This document shows, piece after piece, positions 34,628 to 43,815 of a stretch of 64,000 nucleotides of DNA (positions are counted from its first letter, which is position 1; every line of letters starts with the position of its first letter). Where the stretch lies: positions 80,870-144,869 of the forward strand of contig NCHQ01000024.1 of the NCBI GenBank assembly GCA_002281855.1, given 5' to 3'. Position numbers and translations under genes: made by a program. The notes below the pieces were generated by a model. That model searched no databases. It had not been told where the DNA came from and was given only the letters and a program-made list of their open reading frames with translations. The stretch is from Rhodospirillales bacterium 24-66-33. Lineage in GTDB: Bacteria > Pseudomonadota > Alphaproteobacteria > Reyranellales > Reyranellaceae.

Positions 34628-35863
34628 TTAGACCGCCTTCTTCTTGAGCACCGAGTCGGCGATGCTGGCAGGCAATGGCAACGGCCGTTCGATCTTGCCC
34701 AGGACCGGCAGCAGGACGAGGAAGTGCGCGAAATAGTAGAGGGTCGCCAGCTGCGACAGCGGCACCCAGAAGCCTTCCGCCGGCTTGGAACCGCAGATGC
34801 CCAGGACGATCACGTCGACCACCAGGAACATCATGAACCACTTGTAGATCGGCCGGAACGTGCAGGACCGGACGCGCGAGGTGTCGAGCCAGGGCAGGAC
34901 GAACAGCACCGCGATGGCGCCGAACATCGCCAGCACGCCGCCCAGCTTGTCGGGAATGGCGCGCAGGATCGCGTAGAACGGCAGGAAGTACCATTCCGGC
35001 ACGATGTGCGCCGGGGTGACCAGCGGATTGGCCGGGATGTAGTTGTCGGGATGGCCGAGATAGTCGGGCGCGAAGAAGACGAACACGGAGAAGACGATCA
35101 GGAAGCACACGACACCGAAGCCGTCCTTCATCGTGTAGTACGGATGGAACGGGACGGTGTCCTGCGGGCCCTTCGGATCGATGCCGGTCGGGTTGTTCGA
35201 GCCATGGACGTGCAGCGCCACGACGTGCAGCGCCACGACTGCCACGATGATGAACGGCAGTAGGTAGTGCAGCGCGAAGAAGCGGTTGAGCGTCGGATTG
35301 TCGACGGCGAAGCCGCCCCACAGCCAGGTGACGATCGATTCGCCGACGATCGGGATGGCCGAGAACAGGTTGGTGATGACGGTGGCGCCCCAGAAGCTCA
35401 TCTGGCCCCACGGCAGCACGTAGCCCATGAAGGCCGTCGCCATCATCAGCAGGAAGATGACCACGCCCAGGATCCACAGCAGTTCGCGCGGCGCCTTGTA
35501 GGAGCCGTAGTACATGCCGCGGAAGATGTGGATGTAGACGGCGATGAAGAAGAACGAGGCGCCGTTCATGTGCAGGTCGCGGATCAGCCAGCCCTGCTGC
35601 ACGTCGCGGTCGATGCGCTCGACGGCATCGAAGGCCATCAGCACATGCGGCGTGTAGTTGGTCGCGAGCACGATGCCGGTGGCGATCATGAGGACCAGCA
35701 TCACCGTGGCGATCGCGCCGAAGTTCCAGAAATAGTTGAAATTCCGTGGCGTCGGGAACGTGTGATATTCCTTCTCGATATACGAGAAGATCGGCAGGCG
35801 GTGATCGACCCAGGCGATCACCTTGTTATTGAAGACCGGCGGCGTGCCGTGTGACGAGGCCAT
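34628..35863 (-). CDS. petB: Cytochrome b of the cytochrome bc1 complex
   Basis: A 411-residue integral membrane protein with eight expected helices that carries the two b haems and both quinone sites. The histidine ligand pairs are visible: LHMNGASFFFIAVYIHIFRG in helix B and FALHYLLPFIIVAVVALHVV in helix D. The quinol-site PEWYFLPFYAIL motif is intact, and WGQMSFWGATVITNLFSAIP is typical. It lies between petA (42 bases) and petC (5 bases) in one leftward operon. A 15-base tandem repeat in helix D does not change the normal helix length. Confidence 0.98.
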   Translation of the reverse strand: MASSHGTPPVFNNKVIAWVDHRLPIFSYIEKEYHTFPTPRNFNYFWNFGAIATVMLVLMIATGIVLATNYTPHVLMAFDAVERIDRDVQQGWLIRDLHMNGASFFFIAVYIHIFRGMYYGSYKAPRELLWILGVVIFLLMMATAFMGYVLPWGQMSFWGATVITNLFSAIPIVGESIVTWLWGGFAVDNPTLNRFFALHYLLPFIIVAVVALHVVALHVHGSNNPTGIDPKGPQDTVPFHPYYTMKDGFGVVCFLIVFSVFVFFAPDYLGHPDNYIPANPLVTPAHIVPEWYFLPFYAILRAIPDKLGGVLAMFGAIAVLFVLPWLDTSRVRSCTFRPIYKWFMMFLVVDVIVLGICGSKPAEGFWVPLSQLATLYYFAHFLVLLPVLGKIERPLPLPASIADSVLKKKAV

Positions 35864-35905
35864 TCTGGAACTCCAGCGAGATCTGAGGCGGACGACCTGG
35901 GTCGA

Positions 35906-36472
35906 TCAGCCGATGCGAACGAGCGAGTCGGAAGTGAACAGGTAGTCCGGAATCACGAGGTTCTTCGGCGCCGGCCCTTTGCGGATACGGCCCGAGGTGT
36001 CGTAGCTCGAGCCGTGGCAGGGGCAGAACCAGCCGCCGAACTCGCCCTTGGGATCGCCCGGCTTGTTGCCGAGCGGCACGCAGCCCAGATGGGTGCAGAC
36101 GCCGATCATGATCAGCCACTCGGGCCGGACCTTCTTGGCGGTGTCGGTGACACGCTTGTTGTCGGTCTCCGGATCCGGCAGCTGCGCCATCGGCACGGCC
36201 TCGGCTTCCTTGATCTCGGCCTCGGTGCGGTGACGGATGAACACCGGCTTGCCGCGCCACTTCACGGTGACCGCCTGGCCGACAGCGATCGGCGTCACGT
36301 TCACCTCGATCGTGGACAGCGCCAGCGTGTCCGCGGCGGGGTTGAGATTGTTGATGAAGGGCCACGCGACGGCCGCGGCGCCGACGGCGCCAAGAGCGCC
36401 CGTCGCAACCATCAGGAAGTCGCGCCGAGTCGCGTCGCCGTGTCCGTGTGCCGATGTGCTTGAAGCAGCCAT
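35906..36472 (-). CDS. petA: Rieske iron-sulfur subunit of the cytochrome bc1 complex
   Basis: A 188-residue 2Fe-2S protein. An N-terminal twin-arginine motif (ATRRDFLMVATGA, from residue 15) and hydrophobic stretch form its Tat-dependent membrane anchor. The cluster-binding boxes are complete: CTHLGC (residues 126-131) and CPCHGS (residues 150-155). The hinge region is about residues 40-50. It moves electrons from quinol at cytochrome b to cytochrome c1. It is the first gene of the leftward petABC operon. The start at 36472 gives the expected short N-terminus. Confidence 0.97.
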   Translation of the reverse strand: MAASSTSAHGHGDATRRDFLMVATGALGAVGAAAVAWPFINNLNPAADTLALSTIEVNVTPIAVGQAVTVKWRGKPVFIRHRTEAEIKEAEAVPMAQLPDPETDNKRVTDTAKKVRPEWLIMIGVCTHLGCVPLGNKPGDPKGEFGGWFCPCHGSSYDTSGRIRKGPAPKNLVIPDYLFTSDSLVRIG

Positions 36473-36631
36473 GATTACTCTCTTCCGTCCCCCCGAGGAG
36501 ATTGGCGGGTATATAGCCGGGAAAGCCCCTTTTGTTTCAAGGCTCTGTTGGTCGCAGGCCCGTTGCGCGGCATTCTGTGACAGCGTGCCGCATAAAGAGC
36601 CTTCCGCGACGCGGACCGGAGTAAAAAGTTC

Positions 36632-37090
36632 ATGCGCCTGGCGCTGTTTCAGCCCGATATCCCTCAAAATGTTGGGGCTTTCATCCGCCTGTCGGCCGGG
36701 CTCGGGGTGCCTCTGGACCTCATCGAGCCCTGCGGTTTCCCGGTCGACGACAAGCGGATCCGCCGGGCGGCGATGGACTATTACGACCTCGCCACCCTCG
36801 TCCGGCACGCCTCCTGGGCCGCCTTCTGTCGGGATCGGCCGCCCGGGCGGCTGGTCCTGCTGACCACGGCGGGGGCCGAGCGCCTGCCGGGCGCCAGCTT
36901 CCGGGCGGACGACATCCTGCTGATGGGCCGCGAAAGTGCGGGCGTCCCGGCCGATGTCCACGACGCGGCGGACCTCCGGGTCCGCATCCCGCTCCAGCCC
37001 GGGGCGCGGTCGCTCAATGTCGCCCTGGCGGCGGCGATGGTATTGAGCGAGGCCCTCCGCCAGACTTCGGGATTCGAAAAGCTCGCATGA
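36632..37090 (+). CDS. trmL: tRNA (cytidine(34)-2'-O)-methyltransferase, SpoU/TrmL family
   Basis: A 152-residue SPOUT-type methyltransferase that 2'-O-methylates the wobble base of certain leucine tRNAs. The family order is visible: the N-terminal LALFQPDIPQNVGAFIRLSA, the middle HPLG-like region replaced by LIEPCGFPVDDKRIRRAAMDYYD, and the knot motifs DILLMGRESAGVPADVHD and LRIPLQPGARSLNVALAAAM near the end. The C-terminal motif carries the SAM-binding knot. The length is normal. Its end overlaps hemF by four bases, so the two are coupled. It is divergent from petABC. Confidence 0.93.
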   Translation: MRLALFQPDIPQNVGAFIRLSAGLGVPLDLIEPCGFPVDDKRIRRAAMDYYDLATLVRHASWAAFCRDRPPGRLVLLTTAGAERLPGASFRADDILLMGRESAGVPADVHDAADLRVRIPLQPGARSLNVALAAAMVLSEALRQTSGFEKLA

Positions 37091-38013
37091 CCGCCAAGCC
37101 CGCCCGCACCGCCACCGGCCCCAACGGCCCCTCCCCCCTGCCCGACGAGGCGACGATCGTTCGCCGCAAGGCGGAGGCCGCCACCTGGTTCGCGGGCCTC
37201 CGCGACCGGATCTGCGCCGCCTTCGAGAAACTCGAGGACGATCTGCAGGGAACGCACCGGGACCGCGCCCCCGGCCGCTTCGAGCGCAAGGGCTGGGAGC
37301 GCGAGAAGGGGCCGAACGGCGAGGATCACGGCGGCGGCACCATGTCGTTGATGCGCGGCCGCGTTTTCGAGAAGGTCGGGGTCAACATCTCGACCGTGTT
37401 CGGCGAGTTCAGCCCGGAATTCCGCAGCCAGATCCCCGGCGCCGCCCAGGACCCGCGCTTCTTCGCGGCCGGCATCTCGCTGGTGGCGCACATGCAGTCG
37501 CCCCGGGTGCCGGCGGTGCACATGAACACGCGCTACATCGTGACGACGCGCAGCTGGTTCGGCGGCGGTGCCGACCTGACGCCGATGGTGCCGCACGAGC
37601 CCGACACGCGCGACTTCCACGCCGCGTTCCGCGCGACCTGCGACGCGCACGATCCGGCCTACCATCCGAACTTCAAGGAATGGTGCGACGAGTACTTCTT
37701 CCTGCCCCATCGGGGCGAGCCGCGCGGCATCGGCGGCATCTTCTACGACTATCTCGACAGCGGCGACCATGCGCGCGACTTCGCCTTCACGCGCGACGTC
37801 GGCGAGACCTTCCTCGACGTCTATCCGAGGCTGGTGCAGCGTCACATGGACGAGCCGTGGACCGAGGCCGAGCGCGCCCATCAGCTCGCGCGCCGCGGCC
37901 GCTACGTCGAGTTCAACCTGCTGCACGATCGCGGCACGCGCTTCGGCCTGATGACCGGCGGCAACGTCGAGGCGATCCTGATGTCGCTGCCGCCCGAGGT
38001 GCGGTGGCCCTGA
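37087..38013 (+). CDS. hemF: Oxygen-dependent coproporphyrinogen III oxidase
   Basis: A 308-residue cytoplasmic enzyme that oxidatively decarboxylates two propionates of coproporphyrinogen III in haem synthesis, using oxygen. Conserved parts are GGGTMSLMRGRVFEKVGVNIS, MNTRYIVT, the WFGGGADLTPM motif with nearby HDPAYHPNFKEWCDEYF, and the C-terminal EFNLLHDRGTRFGL with GGNVEAILMSLPP. The N-terminus (residues 1-35) is a variable Pro/Ala-rich extension. Its position beside the cytochrome bc1 genes fits haem supply for respiration, although the two transcripts diverge. Confidence 0.97.
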   Translation: MTAKPARTATGPNGPSPLPDEATIVRRKAEAATWFAGLRDRICAAFEKLEDDLQGTHRDRAPGRFERKGWEREKGPNGEDHGGGTMSLMRGRVFEKVGVNISTVFGEFSPEFRSQIPGAAQDPRFFAAGISLVAHMQSPRVPAVHMNTRYIVTTRSWFGGGADLTPMVPHEPDTRDFHAAFRATCDAHDPAYHPNFKEWCDEYFFLPHRGEPRGIGGIFYDYLDSGDHARDFAFTRDVGETFLDVYPRLVQRHMDEPWTEAERAHQLARRGRYVEFNLLHDRGTRFGLMTGGNVEAILMSLPPEVRWP

Positions 38014-38044
38014 CAGGCCGCTGAAGTGAGCGCGAGCCGGGGCG

Positions 38045-38080
38045 AATAAACGATATAATCGAAATAAACGAATCAGTCGA
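38045..38080. repeat. Imperfect 18-base tandem repeat
   Basis: Two adjacent units (AATAAACGATATAATCGA and AATAAACGAATCAGTCGA) match at 14 of 18 bases. They form an AT-rich island in the gap between the convergent hemF and ATPase genes. The first contains TATAAT, but no matching -35 box was seen. Its role is unknown. Confidence 0.5.
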
Positions 38081-38137
38081 AACGAGAGTCGCACCCCCTG
38101 AATCCGGTGCCGTGGCAGCCGTCGACGGGATGGGTTT

Positions 38138-39292
38138 CTAGCGACTCGGCCAGTTCCAGATCGGCCGGTCTTCGTCCTGGGCGACGGTCTCGCCCAGTTC
38201 CTTGGCCAAGGTGATCCGTCGCCCGCCTGCCTTGGTCAGCGCGGAGACGAGGCGTTCGGCGTGCGAGACCACGATGATCTGCGATCGCTTGGCCGCATCG
38301 GCGATCAGCCGGGCGAGCGGCGCCAGCAGGTCGGGATGGAGGCTGGTTTCGGGCTCGTTCAGGATCATGAGCGACGGCGGCCGCGGCGACAGCAGCGCCG
38401 CCACCAGCAGCAGGTAGCGCAGCGTTCCGTCCGACAGTTCGGTGGCCTTCAGCGGCCGCAGCAGCCCGCGCTGGCGCATCTCGACCTCGAAATAGCCGTC
38501 GCTCACCGCGACATCGACCGACGCGCCGGGAAAGGCGTCGGCGATCGCCGCCTCGAGCTGGCCCTCGCTGCCGATCTCCTGGATGGTGGCGATGGAAGCG
38601 GCGAGATCCGCGCCGTCGCCCGCGAGCACGGGCGTTCGCGTGCCGACCTGGCGGCGGCGGGCGGGCGCGTCGCCGTCGGTGCGAAAGTGGTCGTAGAACC
38701 GCCAGTCGCGCAATTGCTCGCGCATCGCCAGCAGCTCCGCGCCATCCTCGGGATTGGCACAATGGGTCAGCATGCTGTCGAACGGCTGGAGGCGCGTATA
38801 GGCCTGCCGGCGCTCGCCGTTGAGATCCCGCAGCGTGACGGAGGGTCCATGCCGTTCGGCGAAGGCGTTGGCGCGCTGCAGGACCAGCCCGGTCCACAGG
38901 GTCTCGGTCTTGATCACCGGATCGCGGCCGAACAGGCCGCCCGGCACCGGCAGGCCGAGATCGATCGCGTAGCCGTAGGACTCCGAGGCAAAACCCAGCT
39001 TCAGGCTGATCGTCGAGTGGCGCACCGTGCCCTGCACCGGCTGTTCGCCACGCTTCATGCCGCGGGAGAACTGCTCGGGACCCGCCCACAGCACGGAGGA
39101 GATGCCGCCTTCGAGCGCCAGCGACTGGATGATCCGCCCCTGCGCGACATCGGCCAGCAGCCGCAGGGCGCGATAGAGGCTCGACTTGCCGCTGCCGTTG
39201 GCGCCGGTGACGACCGTCAGCGGCTCGATCTCCAGCCGCACGTCGCGCAGCGAGCGATAGCCGGAGATGCAGAGCCGCGCGACGATGCTCAT
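38138..39292 (-). CDS. AAA/ABC-type ATPase of the RecF-like group, function unknown
   Basis: A 384-residue soluble ATPase with the layout of RecF/SMC-like chromosomal ATPases. The N-terminal LCISGYRSLRDVRLEIEPLT leads into a Walker A motif GANGSGKSS (residues 30-38). A signature-like LSDGTLRYLLLVAALLSPRP precedes Walker B (LMILNEPETSLHPDLL), and the end has the switch-like IIVVSHAERLVSAL. Similar stand-alone ATPases are variously annotated as chromosome segregation or phage-defence related. No partner gene (nuclease, toxin or DUF4435-like) lies beside it, so a defence role is not supported here. Confidence 0.75.
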   Translation of the reverse strand: MSIVARLCISGYRSLRDVRLEIEPLTVVTGANGSGKSSLYRALRLLADVAQGRIIQSLALEGGISSVLWAGPEQFSRGMKRGEQPVQGTVRHSTISLKLGFASESYGYAIDLGLPVPGGLFGRDPVIKTETLWTGLVLQRANAFAERHGPSVTLRDLNGERRQAYTRLQPFDSMLTHCANPEDGAELLAMREQLRDWRFYDHFRTDGDAPARRRQVGTRTPVLAGDGADLAASIATIQEIGSEGQLEAAIADAFPGASVDVAVSDGYFEVEMRQRGLLRPLKATELSDGTLRYLLLVAALLSPRPPSLMILNEPETSLHPDLLAPLARLIADAAKRSQIIVVSHAERLVSALTKAGGRRITLAKELGETVAQDEDRPIWNWPSR

Positions 39293-39310
39293 CCTGGCCT
39301 CATCCCGGGC

Positions 39311-39715
39311 TCAACGATGCCGGGCCAGCGCCCAGCCGACCAGCACAGGCGACACCAACAGAACGAACAGCAGCAGCGGATAGGGGGCGCCCCACCAGAT
39401 GCCGAACCGGTCGAGGAAGGCTTCGGTGCCTTCCTCGTAGGCGAGGCGGGCATAGAGGAAATCGACCAGAGCTATGGAGGTCGGCCACAGAAGCGCCGCC
39501 AGCAGCGCCGCTTCGAACCACTGGCTGCCCATCGTGCGACGCGCGTGGAAGATCGCCATCATCACGACATAGGGCATCGGCACCAGCGCCTTGTACCATT
39601 CGACGGCGCGCACGGAGAGCGTGGCCGCGATCCAGGTGTCGCCCACGAAGTCGTTCAGCACGACGAGGATCGCGATCGCCATCCACAGCGAGAAGGTGAC
39701 GCCGGGACGGATCAT
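39311..39715 (-). CDS. Four-helix membrane protein of unknown function
   Basis: A 134-residue integral membrane protein with about four hydrophobic segments (for example SLWMAIAILVVLNDF near the start, and PLLLFVLLVSPVLVGWAL near the end). No family was recognised. Its start at 39715 overlaps the end of the CCA-enzyme gene by four bases (ATGA), so it is translationally coupled to that gene. A longer frame upstream is the shadow of that enzyme. It ends 18 bases before the start of the ATPase gene and may belong to the same leftward transcript. Confidence 0.7.
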   Translation of the reverse strand: MIRPGVTFSLWMAIAILVVLNDFVGDTWIAATLSVRAVEWYKALVPMPYVVMMAIFHARRTMGSQWFEAALLAALLWPTSIALVDFLYARLAYEEGTEAFLDRFGIWWGAPYPLLLFVLLVSPVLVGWALARHR

Positions 39716-40926
39716 GGCGCCGCCCTGACGAGCCGTTCGAGTTCGGCGAGGCAGGCGGCGCGATCGGCGGCGAAGTCGCCGTCGATCCACCAGCGTTCGA
39801 CCGCCTCGATCAACGCGCCGACTTTCGGCCCCGGCTTGAGGCCGAGCTTCAGCGCATCGCCACCGCTCACCGGCAGCTCGGGCGGCGTCCACGCGCGCGC
39901 CATCGCGAGCGCCGCGCGCCAGTCGCCCGGCACATCGACCGCGAGCAGAAGACGGTCGGCGTAGAGATTGCCGCCCAGCGCATAGATCTGCGCCCGCCAC
40001 GCCGTCGGGCCGCCTGCCACGTCGATGACCGGATCGGCCGCCAGCATGACGTCGAGCCGCAGCGATTCCTGCGTCGAAAGCTTCAGGCGCTTGCCGATCG
40101 TGGTGGCATCGGCGTCCGCCGCGAGGATCGACGCAAGCCGGCGAAGCGCATCGGGCCTGTCTTCGCGCGCAATCAGTGCCCGCAACCGGGCAGTGCCGTC
40201 GCATTCGGGCAGCCAGTGATCGAGGATGGCGGCTTCGCGCATGGCGGCCACCGTATCGGCCGGCGCCGGCGCTTGGAGCAGGCGCAGCAGTTCCTTGCGC
40301 ACCCTCTCGCCAGAGAGGCCGCGCAGGCTGCCGGCATTGCGGCGGCAGGCTTCGAAGCCGGCCGCATCGAAGGGCGCACGTCCAAACCAGGTATGGAAGC
40401 GAAAGAAGCGCAGGATGCGCAGCCGGTCCTCGGTGATGCGCAGATCCGGATCGCCGATGAAGCGCACGCGCGCCTGGGCGAGATCGGTGCGACCGTCGAA
40501 CGGATCGTAGATCGTTCCGTCGAGATCGGCGTAGAGCGCGTTGAAGGTGAAGTCGCGCCGGCTCGCATCCTCCAGCCAGTCGTCGGTGAAGGCCACGACC
40601 GCATGCCGGCCGTCGGTCTCGACGTCGCGTCGCAGGGTCGTGAGCTCATAGGGCGCACCGGCGATAACCGCCGTCACGGTGCCGTGCTTCAATCCCGTCG
40701 GCACGACCTTGATGCGGGCCGCCTTGAGCGCGAGCATCACGGTCTCCGGTGGCTTGTCGACGGCAAGGTCGGGTTCGTTGGTGAGCGGTTCGCCGCGCAC
40801 GGCATCGCGCACCCAACCGCCGACGAAGCGCGCGGCGATGCCGGACCCGCCCAGCGCGTCGAACAGGGTGCGGACCGCGGCGTCGTTCGACCACGGCACC
40901 ACGTCGAGACGGCCGGCGGGCTTCAT
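39712..40926 (-). CDS. cca: CCA-adding tRNA nucleotidyltransferase family protein
   Basis: A 404-residue class II nucleotidyltransferase that adds or repairs the CCA end of tRNAs. Core motifs are GGWVRD (residues 36-41), the RRDFTFNALYADLDGTIYDP segment and the nucleotide-recognition stretch RITEDRLRILRFFRFHTWFG. The catalytic DxD motif, usually DIDLAT or similar, reads EPDLAV here: Glu51 replaces the first aspartate while Asp53 is kept. The rest is intact, so it may be active or altered. The start at 40926 overlaps the end of the upstream small gene, and the order Nudix-small protein-CCA recurs in alphaproteobacteria. Confidence 0.9.
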   Translation of the reverse strand: MKPAGRLDVVPWSNDAAVRTLFDALGGSGIAARFVGGWVRDAVRGEPLTNEPDLAVDKPPETVMLALKAARIKVVPTGLKHGTVTAVIAGAPYELTTLRRDVETDGRHAVVAFTDDWLEDASRRDFTFNALYADLDGTIYDPFDGRTDLAQARVRFIGDPDLRITEDRLRILRFFRFHTWFGRAPFDAAGFEACRRNAGSLRGLSGERVRKELLRLLQAPAPADTVAAMREAAILDHWLPECDGTARLRALIAREDRPDALRRLASILAADADATTIGKRLKLSTQESLRLDVMLAADPVIDVAGGPTAWRAQIYALGGNLYADRLLLAVDVPGDWRAALAMARAWTPPELPVSGGDALKLGLKPGPKVGALIEAVERWWIDGDFAADRAACLAELERLVRAAP

Positions 40927-41156
40927 GATGCGAAGAGGCCGCCGTATCCCTGATCCTGGGTGAAGAACATGACCAGGAAACCGGCGATGGCGCAGCCGAA
41001 ACCGGCGATGCCGAGCCACGTCATCGGCATGTCCTGCCACGATGGCAGCGTGCCGGCGATCTTGCGCTCCTCCTTGATCTTGACCGCCCACGCCCAGAGG
41101 AAGAAGGCGCAGAAGGGCAGGAGCACGAGGACGAGGATCAGGAGGACGACACGCAT
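40923..41156 (-). CDS. Small two-helix membrane protein (possibly DUF6111)
   Basis: A 77-residue protein with an N-terminal helix (VVLLILVLVLLPFCAFFLWAW) and a second near the C-terminus (WLGIAGFGCAIAGFLVMFF), joined by a charged loop with KIKEERK. Its size, place between the Nudix gene and the CCA gene, and helix pattern fit the DUF6111 family found there in other alphaproteobacteria; I recall this rather than having checked it. Its stop overlaps the CCA start by four bases. The function is unknown. Confidence 0.7.
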   Translation of the reverse strand: MRVVLLILVLVLLPFCAFFLWAWAVKIKEERKIAGTLPSWQDMPMTWLGIAGFGCAIAGFLVMFFTQDQGYGGLFAS

Positions 41157-41174
41157 GAAAACTCCTGGCCTGCG

Positions 41175-41801
41175 TCAGGCGGTGGTGGTCAGGATGAAGT
41201 GGAGGTTCTTCAGCATACCCGCCGTGGCGCCCCAGATGTAGCGCTCGCCGTAAGGCATCGCGTAGTAACGCCGCTCGCGGCCCTGCCAGACCCTGCTGTC
41301 GATGCGGTGATTGCGCTCGTCGAGGAAATGATCGAGCGGCACCTCGAACACGTCGGCGACCTCGCGCGGATCCGCACGCATCGTGAATCCCGGTGTGACG
41401 ATGCCCACGATCGGCGTGATCTGGTAGCCCGTGCCCGTCCTGTAAAGGTCAAGCGCGCCGACGACGTCGATGAAGTCGCGGGTCAGGCCGACTTCTTCCT
41501 CCGTTTCGCGTAGCGCCGTTGCCGTCGCGTCTATGTCCTCGATCTGCCGGCGACCGCCGGGAAAGGCGATCTGGCCCGCATGGCTCGGCATGTCCTCGGT
41601 GCGCTGGGTCAGCAGGACGGTGATTCCCGTCTCGCGCCGGATCAGCGGCATGAGCACCGAGGCAGGGCGCCACACTTCGGGCATCGCCCCGACACCGTTC
41701 AGTGAGAAGTCGCTGCCGATGGGTGGCGATGCCACGGGCAATCCCGATGCCAAACGCCTGCTGCGCTCGGCCACTCTCCGCACAATTTCGTCAACCGTCA
41801 T
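41175..41801 (-). CDS. CoA pyrophosphatase-type Nudix hydrolase
   Basis: A 208-residue Nudix enzyme of the CoA-diphosphatase group (NudL/PCD1-like), which splits CoA or its derivatives into 3',5'-ADP and 4'-phosphopantetheine. The CoA-specific signature is clear in LLTQRTEDMPSHAGQIAFPG (about residues 79-98), followed by the catalytic Nudix helix in TALRETEEEVGL. The YIWGATAGML segment near the C-terminus is typical too. It is the first gene of the leftward group with the small membrane protein and the CCA enzyme. The 66 bases to the divergent MoxR gene must contain both promoters. Confidence 0.92.
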   Translation of the reverse strand: MTVDEIVRRVAERSRRLASGLPVASPPIGSDFSLNGVGAMPEVWRPASVLMPLIRRETGITVLLTQRTEDMPSHAGQIAFPGGRRQIEDIDATATALRETEEEVGLTRDFIDVVGALDLYRTGTGYQITPIVGIVTPGFTMRADPREVADVFEVPLDHFLDERNHRIDSRVWQGRERRYYAMPYGERYIWGATAGMLKNLHFILTTTA

Positions 41802-41867
41802 GCCCTTGTTCCGGCCTCAATTCTGGGCTTCCCTCAATCAAATTCCCTCGACGACAGGAGCGCCCTG

Positions 41868-42881
<1,014 letters not shown>

Positions 42882-42914
42882 TCTTCTGGCCTAGGCATTG
42901 CACTGCGGGTGTTC

Positions 42915-43811
42915 ATGGCTGCGCCTTCAACCCTTCATCGATCGCTCGAACTTGCCGGCACGCTGCCCGCCCTGATGGTGGCCGCCGATCGCGTCGCCGC
43001 GACCGTCATTCAGGGCGTGCATGGCCGGCGGAGGGTCGGCCAGGGCGATGCCTTCTGGCAGTACCGGCCCTATCGCGACGGCGACAGCGCGAGCCAGATC
43101 GACTGGCGCCAGAGCGCGCGCAGCCGCAACCTGTTCGTGCGTGAGACCGAGTGGGAGGCCGCGGCCAGCATCTGGCTGTGGCGCGACGCCTCGCCCTCGA
43201 TGCAATACGCCTCGCTCAAGAACGCCGACACCAAGGCCCTGCGTGGGGAATTGATCATGCTCGCCGTGGCCAGCCTGCTGGCCGATGCCGGCGAGCGCGT
43301 TGCCGTCCTGGGCGGCGGCATGCGTCCCGCTTCCGGCCGCGTGGCGGTCCGGCGCGTCGCCGAGACCCTGCTGGACGAGAGCCGCGACACCAGCCGCACA
43401 CCCGCCAGCCTGCCGCCGATGGTGCCGCTGCCGGCCCATGGCACGGTCGTTCTGGTGTCCGACTGGCTCGATCCGCTGGAGAAGATCGAGGAGATCATCC
43501 GTTACTATGCCAGCGTCGGCGTGCGCGGCCATCTCGTGCAGGTTCTCGATCCCGCCGAGGAAGAGCTGCCGTTCGATGGCCATGTGAAGTTCGAGGGCCT
43601 CGAATCCGAAGGTCACCACACGGTGCGCCGCGTCGAAGCCGTGCGCGCCGCCTATGGCGCCCGCCTCGCCGCGCAGAAGGATGGCCTGCAGCGCCTGACC
43701 CGGCCGGCCAACTGGACAGTGCATTTGCATTGCACCGATCGCTCGCCGCAGACCGTGCTTCTGTCGCTCTATCTCGCCATGGCCAATCTCGGCCGGCTGA
43801 ACGCGGCCTGA
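42915..43811 (+). CDS. DUF58 domain-containing protein
   Basis: A ~298-residue protein with the DUF58 signature region YRPYRDGDSASQIDWRQSAR (about residues 51-70), followed by the VRETEWEAAASIWLWRDAS segment that resembles the start of a VWA domain. It always travels with MoxR ATPases and is a likely MoxR partner. No transmembrane helix is present. A GTG at 42909 is an alternative start two codons upstream; neither has a strong ribosome site. The gap to moxR is 33 bases, and the next gene starts four bases after its stop. Confidence 0.93.
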   Translation: MAAPSTLHRSLELAGTLPALMVAADRVAATVIQGVHGRRRVGQGDAFWQYRPYRDGDSASQIDWRQSARSRNLFVRETEWEAAASIWLWRDASPSMQYASLKNADTKALRGELIMLAVASLLADAGERVAVLGGGMRPASGRVAVRRVAETLLDESRDTSRTPASLPPMVPLPAHGTVVLVSDWLDPLEKIEEIIRYYASVGVRGHLVQVLDPAEEELPFDGHVKFEGLESEGHHTVRRVEAVRAAYGARLAAQKDGLQRLTRPANWTVHLHCTDRSPQTVLLSLYLAMANLGRLNAA

Positions 43812-43815
43812 TGAC

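Noticed and set aside
35208..35237. A 15-base tandem duplication in petB helix D, possibly an insertion near a haem ligand
   Set aside because: Compared with the recalled Rhodobacter-type helix, the segment from RFF to NNPTG has the same length and the histidines keep their spacing, so it is a codon-level repeat, not an insertion.
33825..35477. A 550-codon frame joining petC with upstream sequence
   Set aside because: The real cytochrome c1 starts with its signal peptide at 34622; the upstream part is a shadow of petB.
38138..39292. Possible anti-phage defence system built on the RecF-like ATPase
   Set aside because: No nuclease, toxin or other defence partner is next to it; neighbours are tRNA maturation and haem genes.
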